Source: an uncultured bacterium (lineage in GTDB: Bacteria; Bacillota; Clostridia; Lachnospirales; Lachnospiraceae). From it: a stretch of DNA of 21,323 nucleotides. Numbering within the stretch: the stretch's first letter is position 1; each line of letters starts with the position of its first letter. A model generated the notes under the pieces. That model worked only from the letters and a program-made list of their open reading frames with translations, had not been told where the DNA came from and did not search any database. A program made the translations under genes and the position numbers. The stretch spans positions 1 through 21,323 of the forward strand of contig CAJMMS010000032.1 of the NCBI GenBank assembly GCA_905214675.1, given 5' to 3'. This document shows, piece after piece, positions 8,263-14,922 of the stretch.

Positions 8263-8942
8263 TGTTCATCTACCTCAAATTTGTATCCCATGCCCCAGAT
8301 GGTCTTGATGTAATCCGCACTTTTGCCAAGTTTGCTCCTTAATTTTTTCACATGAGTATCAATGGTTCTTGCATCTCCGAAATAGTCATAGTTCCAGACG
8401 CTGTTCAGGATTTTCTCTCTGGATAACGCAATCCCCTGATTTTCCATGAAATAACTCAGCAGTTCAAATTCTTTGTAACTGAGTTCTACACTCTTGCCAT
8501 CTACCAGTACCTGATGTGCTGCTTTGTTTACTTCAATTGTACCGGCTCTTAAGATTTCTTCTGCCGCCAGGCTATTTGTCCTGCGCAGAATCGCCTCCAC
8601 ACGGGCAACAAGGATCTTAGGACTGAAGGGTTTGGAAATGTACTCATCTACGCCAAGTTCAAATCCAAGCAGCTCATCTCTTTCATCTGCCCTTGCTGTC
8701 AGCATGATGATCGGTACTTTGGAATACTGCCGGATTTCCCTGCACACCTGCCATCCATCCATCTTCGGCATCATCACATCCAGGATCACCAGCGCAATGT
8801 CTTTGTCCGCAAAAAATACATCGATCGCATCCGCCCCGTTTTCCGCTTCCAGAACCTCAAAGTTTTTCTTAATCAGAAAGTCTTTTACCAGTTTGCGCAT
8901 TCTGCTCTCATCATCTACTACTAAAATCTTCAGTTTGTCCAT
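8259..8942 (-). CDS. OmpR/PhoB-family response regulator (227 aa)
   Basis: DNA-binding partner of the adjacent kinase. The receiver domain (about 4-115) has the acidic pair Asp10-Asp11, phosphoacceptor Asp55 in LVILDVMMP, Thr82 in MLTARA and Lys104 in SKPF. The winged-helix effector domain (about 130-225) has the usual RTIDTHVKKLRSKLG recognition region and a GMGYKF hairpin. I chose the ATG at 8940-8942 because a GGGAG site is well placed before it. An in-frame GTG at 8954 would add four residues but overlap that site. It is the first gene of the operon and couples to the kinase through an ATGA overlap. An inverted repeat at 8997-9021 upstream could be its own operator. Target genes are not shown by sequence; the neighbouring GH20 genes are the obvious candidates. 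Confidence 0.95.
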   Translation of the reverse strand: MDKLKILVVDDESRMRKLVKDFLIKKNFEVLEAENGADAIDVFFADKDIALVILDVMMPKMDGWQVCREIRQYSKVPIIMLTARADERDELLGFELGVDEYISKPFSPKILVARVEAILRRTNSLAAEEILRAGTIEVNKAAHQVLVDGKSVELSYKEFELLSYFMENQGIALSREKILNSVWNYDYFGDARTIDTHVKKLRSKLGKSADYIKTIWGMGYKFEVDEQ

Positions 8943-8987
8943 CTTCTCTCCCACCTGTCACTTTCGTTTTTTTCATCGTAACAGAGA

Positions 8988-9021
8988 ATTATGTCCGTTT
9001 TGTGAATATTCATCTCAAAAC
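8988..9021 (-). promoter_or_regulatory. Candidate promoter and inverted-repeat operator of the two-component operon
   Basis: A -10-like CATAAT lies at 8988-8993. Just upstream, a perfect 10-bp palindrome TGAATATTCA (9003-9012) sits within outer arms GTTTTG / CAAAAC (8997-9002 and 9016-9021, minus-strand sense). The structure covers the spacer and expected -35 region. The -35 is weak (TTGAGA with a 19-base gap), which suits an activator-dependent or repressed promoter. Found by eye. Confidence 0.4.
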
Positions 9022-9058
9022 CCGAAGAACCACCACTGACTGCGGCTGCATCTGCATA

Positions 9059-9096
9059 CAGAAAATGCAGACAGAATCATCTGCCTGCATTTTCTG
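9059..9096 (-). terminator. Long hairpin 11 nt after the stop of the proximal GH20 gene
   Basis: A 16-bp stem (CAGAAAATGCAGGCAG with its complement, one G-U pair) closes a 6-base loop. No U-tract follows on the minus strand (TATGCAGATG). It has the same position and form as the hairpin at 1020-1049. It may end or protect the very long GH20 mRNA; whether it stops read-through into the regulator operon is unclear. Confidence 0.55.
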
Positions 9097-9107
9097 CTTT
9101 CCTGTTT

Positions 9108-12100
9108 TTAATATGGTATTACAATGTCTTTCTTTTTGATTACTACTTTCTTTCCGGCACTCTTAAGCGCTTTCTTGATCTTATTCAGATTCTTCTTACT
9201 GATCTTATACGGAACAGTTACTTTTGCATTTGCTTTGATTCCCTTGAATGCATTTTTTCCTGCTTTCACTGCTTTATTGCCTTTGAAGGTAATACTTTTC
9301 AGTTTCGCATCTTTGAAGAATGCTTTCGCACCGATCTTCGTAACGTTCGCACCGATCACTACGCTGCTTAATTTCTTTCTGTTCTGGAATGCTTTTGCAG
9401 AAATCGCGGTTACTTTAAATGTATAACCATCTTTTACTGCCGTTGCCGGGATGGTAACTTTCTTCGCATTCTTCTTCGCAGCGGTTGTTCCCGTTACCGT
9501 TACGGTACCATTCTTCGCATCGGACCTGGTTACTTTGTATACAAGACCTGTCTTTTTGTCTGTGAACTTGCTTCCCTTGGCCGGTACACTTGCCGTCTGA
9601 TTGTTGCCCGGTGTCGGATTTGGCGTCGGTTTGGTATCGTCCTTTGTATCCGGTGTCGGTTTGGTGTCATCCTTTGTATCTGGTGTCGTTCCTTTTTCTT
9701 TCAATGCGTCTTTTGCATCTTTCAGTTTCTGAAGAGCTGCATTTACATCTTCCTGGGTTGCATTCTTATTTTCCAGCATTTCTTTTGCTGCATCCAGCGC
9801 TGTCTCAAATTTTGCATAGCTTTCTTCTGTGTAAGCATTTTTGTCTACTTTTGCTGCGTCTGCAATTTCCGTAGTTAACTGTGTCTTGTCTCCTGCTTTT
9901 ACCAGATTTGTTTCTGCCTGCTGCAGTTCCGTCAAAGCGTTGTCTACGTTCTCCTGGGTTGCATCTTCCTTAGCCAGTACTGTCTTGGCTGTCTTTAAAG
10001 CTTCTGTAAATGCTGATGCACTTGTCTGTGTATAATCCTCTGTCTTTACTGTATCTGCATGGGTGATCGCTGCTTTTAACTCACTCAGATCAACCAGGGC
10101 TGCTTTCGCTGCTTTCAATGCTGTAAGTGCTGTCGTATACTGTGTTCCTGTTGCATTTCCGTTTTTCAGCAGGTCCTCTACTTCTTTTAATTTTTTCTGA
10201 TAATTTGCAACACTTGTCTTACTATATCCACTAACATCCAGATTCTGATATCCTGCAAAAACTCTTGTCAGTTTATCTTTTACGCTTTCCAACTGTGACG
10301 CTGTGTTCTGCAGGCTTGCATATGCCTGTGAATATTTTGCTGCTGTACTGTTTGCATTATCCAGCACGGTTTTTGCATTTGCCAGTGCATCTGCGAAGAA
10401 TGCCCAGCTCTTTCCTGTATAATCTTCACTCTTATAGTTTGCATAGCTGTTATATGCTGTCTGCAGATCTACTTTTGTATATGCAGCATACAGATTCAGT
10501 TCTGCGATAGTTCCGTGTTTTCCGGCATTGTCACTTCCTGCATCTTTAATAACGAGTTTCACTTTCTTTGCTTCGATCGGATCAAACGTTGCAAATTTTT
10601 CTGTTGTGTCATTTGCCCAGGTACCGTCTGTTACAACGGTTGTCGCGGTTCCGTCTGCTTTTGTAACAACGATATCATATTTGAAAATACGACCGTTTGT
10701 GTTGTCCTGTCGCGGCAGATAGCTCAGTTTGTCGATTGTCTGTACTTCCGGCAGTGTTACTTCAAAATAATGATTGTGAGAAGATGAAATTACATCATTT
10801 GCATTCCAGTTTGTATGCCAGAAGGTAGAACTGTCACCATCAATTGCTTTACCTGCCGATCCGGCTGATTCTTCTGTGCAGGCAGATACGGTCCATCCAT
10901 CTCTTGAAAGCGGTGTGGCAGTTTCAGATGCTCCTGACGGATCTACGCTTACTGTCAGTTCGTCTACCAGTCCTTTAAAGCTGTTTGTCTTACTTCCGAT
11001 ATATTCAACCGGAAGTACAAGTGTAGCAACCTTTGAACCGCTTGTCTTTGTCTCATTATCCAGTGTTGCATTTGACACAAATTCATTATTTACATAAAGC
11101 TCTGCTCTGTCTTTGTAACCATTGATCGTCAGATATACCCATTTGTCTTTTGGCAGCTTGTAATTAAAGGAATAATCATAGCCTTCTCTTGAGAAGCCGA
11201 CTTTTCCTGTATTCTTCTGCACTGCTTTGATCGCATAGGTGTTGAATTTTGTATTGGTTTCACAGAGAACCTGCTCACTGTCATCGCTGTCAGCATCTCT
11301 CTTCACCCACATGGAAATACTTGCTCCTGCTTCTTTGCCGCTGGTCGGTCCAACCATATCTACCGGTGTCTCTACATAGCTTTCTTTGCCATTCAGCTTC
11401 ACTGCATTTCCGCTCTTGCCTGCTACTTCCTCTACATTTTTCATGCTTACCGAATCGTTGTTATTACCAGATTCATCGTAAACTTTTTTGTCATCAAAAG
11501 AATATTCGAGAACATCTTTTCCTACAGAGTCTGCCTCATAATATGGATTTGTATTTGGTGCTGTATCTACTTTTTCTGCTACCGCACGCATCTGAGCATA
11601 AGTTCTGTCCGTTCCTTCTCCCCACATCTTCTCACTTAAGGATGGCAGTGGCTGGAAGAAGCGGTCAAAGTCATCGTATTCTGTGATACCATTTCCACGT
11701 GTATCGATCTGGTCATTCCAGATCGCATAAGTACCGCCAAGCACCTGCTTGTCTCCGGCTTTTAAAACAGTTCCGCTGAAGTTGTTCGGTACCCAGTTGT
11801 TGTAAAGGCTCTGAGAATTCAGGTAGTCTGAATAGTATCCTGCGGAAGGTACAATGTAAAGGCTTCCTTCCAGCGTATTGATCAGGTCATATCCCAGATC
11901 ATACATATTCTTCGGATTTGCATATCCGGTGTTCCAGATATTTAACTGTACATTTTCAGATGCAACCGGAGTCGTACCGTTCTTATTAGAAAGGCTTCCC
12001 CACATACGCACGTTGCGTCCTGTTCCCTGGATGTACTTGATCATAGAATCTGAAAAACTTCTGAAGTATTCGTTTCCGCCGTTTCCGTGGAACTCGTCTG

Positions 12101-13802
12101 TTCCGATATGTACAGTAGTATCTTTGTCAAATACCGGGTCATTACCATCTAAGTACTGTGCCCACACGGATTTTGCTGCCTCCAGTGCACCATCTTTTCG
12201 GATGTCCAGTTCTTCGATCAGATAGCTATGGTTACCGCCTGCTTCTTTTGTCATAAGACTTGGGAACGCTCTTGTGATTGCCAGTGCATGTGCCGGCATA
12301 TCAAATTCCGGAACAATGCTGACACCCATGGTTCTGCTGTCTTTGATGAAAGAACGGAACTCATCTTTTGTATAGTATGTATCTTTTGATGTCAGATTTG
12401 GAATCGCAGATTCCAGACGGAAACCTGCATATGCATTGTCGATGGCCTCCTGCATTGTCGGATAATCTTCCAGGAAGATCAGGTTATCGGACAGGTGCAG
12501 ATGGAAGTTGTTCATCTTGTACCATGCCATATTCTTTGCAAATTCTTTTACCGTATTGAAATCAAAAGATTTTCTTCCGACATCCAGCATGAATCCTCGC
12601 ACTTCGTACTTCGGATAATCTCTTGTGATACCTTTCGGAATCGTTGTTTTATTCTGTTTTAAGATCTGCAGTGCACTGATCACACCCCAGTATGCGCCGG
12701 TTGCTTCTTCTGCTTCGATCTTCACACTGTCGCCGATCGTCATGATATAGCCTTCTTTATCCAGTCCCTGATCTGTGCTGTTCAGTGTCAGATAAAAATC
12801 GCCTTTTTTTGCATCAGCTTCGCTGCCTTTTACTGTCTGGATAGCGTTTCCGGTGATATCTTTATAATCTGCCGCAAACTGTTTTGCCGTTGCTTCCAGT
12901 CCATCTGCATAAACAATCTTGCTGGTGCTCTGGATTACAAAATCTCCAGACTCGCCATGCCACTCCTGCAGTGCCGGGATGACATCCGGTTTTGCATTGG
13001 CATCTTCTGTGTCCGTATACTGTCCAGGAACAGTGATCGTAAATTCAGCGGACTGTGCTTTATCGCTTCCGTCCTCATTGGTTACTTCATAAAATCCTTT
13101 AACAGTCTTTGTCTGCAGCGGTTTGTAAACTTTACCATCTCTGCCGATGATCTGCTCATAGTCTGCATCAAACTCTACGCTATATCCATCCGGTACGTCC
13201 GGCATCGGAATCTCTGTCGTATCTGCTGTAACGGTCGGAGCAGTCATAGAATCTGCAATTTTGGTAGCCTGTGTCCTGTCATCCGGAAGATCTCCTTCAT
13301 ATACCTGCAATTCATAAACAGATACAGCATTCCAGGTAACTCCGCCATTTGTCGGCTCAATCTTGGTGACATTCAATCTCAAGAATTTTCCGGTAACAGC
13401 AGTATTCAGTGTAATCTCATCTGTTGTCGTTGCCGGTGCCTGTGTTGCAGTATAGACATCTCTCCAGTTCTCACCATCATCTGATACCTGCAATGCATAA
13501 TTAACTGCATTGTTACGTTCCCAGTAAATGACAAAGCTTTTCATGGTTTTCGTCTCATTCCATGCAAGCTGTGCCCATGAAGTGTCGCTTACATCATGTG
13601 CCCATCTGGTGCTCAGATTGCCATCGTTGATCTTTGCAATGCCATTTCCATTTTCTGAGTTGGATGCTGTTGCAGTCGCACTCAGTGCCAGGTTTGTATT
13701 ATCTGCCGCATTTAAGTTGAGCGGCGGAAGCTGTACAGAACCCAGAATCATGCTTGCAGCCATGGCCATAGCACCGATCTGCTTCATTTTTTTCTTAAAC
13801 AT
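9108..13802 (-). CDS. Secreted multidomain GH20 beta-N-acetylhexosaminidase (1564 aa)
   Basis: Second GH20 exoglycosidase, acting outside the cell on terminal N-acetylhexosamine; exact linkage unknown. Approximate layout: signal peptide 1-32 (LNLNA, then AD); F5/8C-like 35-169; Ig-like 185-258; GH20 N-terminal domain 272-395; barrel 398-730, with FHLHLSDN at 433-440, PEFDMPAHA at 498-506 and the canonical VHIGTDEF holding catalytic Asp569-Glu570; LamG-like 765-952; second F5/8C-like 963-1107; FIVAR-like repeats 1110-1370; linker with two TPDTKDDTKP units; basic LRR_5 cap 1406-1558; tail DIVIPY. PAH replaces the usual PGH. Start: the ATG at 13800-13802 has AGGAGGAAG ahead of it and opens a lysine-rich signal peptide; the 15 residues upstream are rejected. 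No sortase motif. It is monocistronic by its own promoter and 3' hairpin, between ssrA and the two-component operon. Confidence 0.92.
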   Translation of the reverse strand: MFKKKMKQIGAMAMAASMILGSVQLPPLNLNAADNTNLALSATATASNSENGNGIAKINDGNLSTRWAHDVSDTSWAQLAWNETKTMKSFVIYWERNNAVNYALQVSDDGENWRDVYTATQAPATTTDEITLNTAVTGKFLRLNVTKIEPTNGGVTWNAVSVYELQVYEGDLPDDRTQATKIADSMTAPTVTADTTEIPMPDVPDGYSVEFDADYEQIIGRDGKVYKPLQTKTVKGFYEVTNEDGSDKAQSAEFTITVPGQYTDTEDANAKPDVIPALQEWHGESGDFVIQSTSKIVYADGLEATAKQFAADYKDITGNAIQTVKGSEADAKKGDFYLTLNSTDQGLDKEGYIMTIGDSVKIEAEEATGAYWGVISALQILKQNKTTIPKGITRDYPKYEVRGFMLDVGRKSFDFNTVKEFAKNMAWYKMNNFHLHLSDNLIFLEDYPTMQEAIDNAYAGFRLESAIPNLTSKDTYYTKDEFRSFIKDSRTMGVSIVPEFDMPAHALAITRAFPSLMTKEAGGNHSYLIEELDIRKDGALEAAKSVWAQYLDGNDPVFDKDTTVHIGTDEFHGNGGNEYFRSFSDSMIKYIQGTGRNVRMWGSLSNKNGTTPVASENVQLNIWNTGYANPKNMYDLGYDLINTLEGSLYIVPSAGYYSDYLNSQSLYNNWVPNNFSGTVLKAGDKQVLGGTYAIWNDQIDTRGNGITEYDDFDRFFQPLPSLSEKMWGEGTDRTYAQMRAVAEKVDTAPNTNPYYEADSVGKDVLEYSFDDKKVYDESGNNNDSVSMKNVEEVAGKSGNAVKLNGKESYVETPVDMVGPTSGKEAGASISMWVKRDADSDDSEQVLCETNTKFNTYAIKAVQKNTGKVGFSREGYDYSFNYKLPKDKWVYLTINGYKDRAELYVNNEFVSNATLDNETKTSGSKVATLVLPVEYIGSKTNSFKGLVDELTVSVDPSGASETATPLSRDGWTVSACTEESAGSAGKAIDGDSSTFWHTNWNANDVISSSHNHYFEVTLPEVQTIDKLSYLPRQDNTNGRIFKYDIVVTKADGTATTVVTDGTWANDTTEKFATFDPIEAKKVKLVIKDAGSDNAGKHGTIAELNLYAAYTKVDLQTAYNSYANYKSEDYTGKSWAFFADALANAKTVLDNANSTAAKYSQAYASLQNTASQLESVKDKLTRVFAGYQNLDVSGYSKTSVANYQKKLKEVEDLLKNGNATGTQYTTALTALKAAKAALVDLSELKAAITHADTVKTEDYTQTSASAFTEALKTAKTVLAKEDATQENVDNALTELQQAETNLVKAGDKTQLTTEIADAAKVDKNAYTEESYAKFETALDAAKEMLENKNATQEDVNAALQKLKDAKDALKEKGTTPDTKDDTKPTPDTKDDTKPTPNPTPGNNQTASVPAKGSKFTDKKTGLVYKVTRSDAKNGTVTVTGTTAAKKNAKKVTIPATAVKDGYTFKVTAISAKAFQNRKKLSSVVIGANVTKIGAKAFFKDAKLKSITFKGNKAVKAGKNAFKGIKANAKVTVPYKISKKNLNKIKKALKSAGKKVVIKKKDIVIPY
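9129..9587 (-). repeat. Diverged copy 2 of the C-terminal LRR_5 cap module
   Basis: Codes for residues 1406-1558 of the proximal GH20 protein, homologous over its whole length to 1056-1502. Like the other copy it is lysine-rich, lacks a sortase motif and ends in a K-rich stretch. Only this copy carries the extra DIVIPY tail. Confidence 0.8.
9622..9681 (-). repeat. Two tandem 30-bp units in the linker of the proximal GH20 gene
   Basis: Units 9622-9651 and 9652-9681 differ at only a few bases and code twice for a 10-residue TPDTKDDTKP-type segment between the FIVAR repeats and the LRR cap. Such units can vary in copy number by slippage without breaking the frame. Confidence 0.75.
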
Positions 13803-13852
13803 AAACTTCCTCCTCTTCGTTATGCTATCCAATGTTGCTAAAAACACATTTT

Positions 13853-13881
13853 ATTTTAACACATTTTTTGCCAGAAGTCCA
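13853..13881 (-). promoter_or_regulatory. Predicted promoter of the proximal GH20 gene
   Basis: Minus strand: TGGACT (13876-13881), a 17-base spacer, and TAAAAT (13853-13858) with an extended TGn just before it. The start near 13846 leaves a leader of about 44 nt with an AGGAGG site. It lies downstream of the ssrA terminator, so the gene has its own start of transcription. I see no riboswitch or other structure in 13803-13925. Confidence 0.55.
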
Positions 13882-13930
13882 CAACGATAAAACAAGCTTT
13901 GCAAATTTTAATTGATGAAATTTACACAAC

Positions 13931-13954
13931 AAAAAAGCCCGATAAAATCGAGCT
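13931..13954 (-). terminator. Intrinsic terminator of ssrA
   Basis: The minus strand reads AGCTCGAT, a TTT loop, ATCGGGCT and a run of six T. The 8-bp stem has one G-U pair and starts 8 bases beyond the mature tmRNA end. Confidence 0.88.
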
Positions 13955-13962
13955 CTTTACGA

Positions 13963-14308
13963 TGGACCTGAGGGGAATCGAACCCCTGTCCGAAAGCCTA
14001 TTCATCAAGGCATCTCCCATCACAGTCATTATTTTGACATTCCCTCAACTGTGCACCTAATGACAGGTTCACAGCCTCAGTAGCTTCATAAGTTCTTCTG
14101 TCGCCGCAAAGCTTTGACCACAGAGTGCCTCACAGGATTTGATGCCGGTTGGGGAAGCTGTGAGCAACCTCCTGCCGACAAGCAGCCCTTAGGCTGCTAA
14201 CGCGTAATTATCTTCTGCGTTTATATTTAGTTTCCGGTTTACTGTGCGGTCCCGGCCCGCAGATGGCTTCCCTGACTGCAAAACCCCCGTCGAAACCAGT
14301 ACAAGCCC
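13963..14308 (-). ncRNA. ssrA: tmRNA (346 nt, one-piece)
   Basis: Rescues ribosomes stalled on broken mRNA by acting first as alanyl-tRNA and then as a short template; works with SmpB, whose gene is just upstream. The 5' end GGGCTTG (14302-14308) pairs with CAGGTCC before the discriminator A (13963) to form a 7-bp acceptor stem with two G-U pairs. The T arm AGGGGTTCGATTCCCCT and the D-like TGGTTTCGAC are clear. After AAATATAAAC the tag reading frame codes for AEDNYALAA and TAA. No CCA is encoded (the genome continues TCG), so it must be added after transcription. A promoter at 14343-14371 and the terminator at 13931-13954 frame it. The length is normal for the family. Confidence 0.96.
14189..14218 (-). 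other. tmRNA tag reading frame (AEDNYALAA, stop)
   Basis: Nine codons from GCA to TAA inside ssrA encode the proteolysis tag; with the alanine carried by the tmRNA the tag is A-AEDNYALAA. The ALAA end is the degron read by ClpXP-type proteases, and the AEDN start resembles other clostridial tags. The resume codon was placed by comparison with the AAATATAA context in Bacillus. Confidence 0.88.
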
Positions 14309-14342
14309 TGGTTTGTTTGAAGATAATCTTACAGTGGTCTTT

Positions 14343-14371
14343 ATTCTACACCCGAAACATACATTTGTAAA
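14343..14371 (-). promoter_or_regulatory. Predicted ssrA promoter
   Basis: TTTACA (14366-14371) and TAGAAT (14343-14348) are 17 bases apart on the minus strand. The start would be about 28 bases before the mature 5' end, leaving a short leader for 5' processing. No clear terminator lies between smpB and this site, so some ssrA transcript may also come from the rnr-smpB unit. Confidence 0.7.
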
Positions 14372-14436
14372 GTGTCTTTTTTTAATTTCACTTTTTATTT
14401 TTTGTCATCTTTTTGTTTTTTCTGAATATTCCGTTT

Positions 14437-14901
14437 TTACAGATTTCGTACTTTAAATTCACGCTCTGCTTCTCTTCTCATATCCTTCTTTGCAATGTCC
14501 TGCCGCTTGTCGTACAGTTTCTTGCCTTTTGCAAGTCCGATCGATACTTTCACCAGGCTTCCTTTAAAGTATACTTTCAGTGGCACGAGTGTATACCCTT
14601 TTTCTGCGATCTTCCCTTCGATCTTGTTGATCTCATAGCGGTGCATCAACAGTTTTTTCACACGCATCGGATCTTTGTTGAAAATATTTCCTTTTTCGTA
14701 CGGACTGATATGCATGCCATAAATAAATACTTCCCCATTTTCAATACGCACAAAGGACTCTTTGACGCTGCATTTTCCCATGCGAAGGGACTTTACTTCT
14801 GTCCCATGCAGGGATATCCCCGCTTCGTACGTATCTTCTATAAAATAATCATGATATGCTTTTTTGTTGTTTGCGATCAGTTTTATGGATTCTGCTCCCA
14901 T
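14437..14901 (-). CDS. smpB: SsrA-binding protein SmpB (154 aa)
   Basis: tmRNA partner that takes the place of the missing anticodon arm and positions tmRNA in the decoding centre of stalled ribosomes. Full length for the family. It shows the N-terminal NKKAYHDYFIEDTYEAGISL, the central GTEVKSLRMGKCSVKESF and HISPYEKGN motifs, and the C-terminal tail KKLYDKRQDIAKKD, which becomes helical in the mRNA channel. The ATG at 14901 follows GGGAGG at good spacing. It lies 21 bases after rnr and 128 bases before the mature tmRNA 5' end, the usual firmicute order rnr-smpB-ssrA. Confidence 0.98.
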   Translation of the reverse strand: MGAESIKLIANNKKAYHDYFIEDTYEAGISLHGTEVKSLRMGKCSVKESFVRIENGEVFIYGMHISPYEKGNIFNKDPMRVKKLLMHRYEINKIEGKIAEKGYTLVPLKVYFKGSLVKVSIGLAKGKKLYDKRQDIAKKDMRREAEREFKVRNL

Positions 14902-14922
14902 ATCTTTCCTCCCGTTTCTGAT

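Noticed and set aside
8524..9039. Plus-strand open frame (171 codons) opposite the response regulator
   Set aside because: Serine-rich shadow of the regulator coding strand; no ribosome binding site.
13803..13925. Possible riboswitch or small RNA upstream of the proximal GH20 gene
   Set aside because: Only a promoter-like site and a ribosome binding site could be seen; no stable conserved-looking fold.
14375..14420. Possible terminator between smpB and ssrA
   Set aside because: Only a 5-bp AAGTG/CACTT pairing across an A-rich loop, too weak to call.
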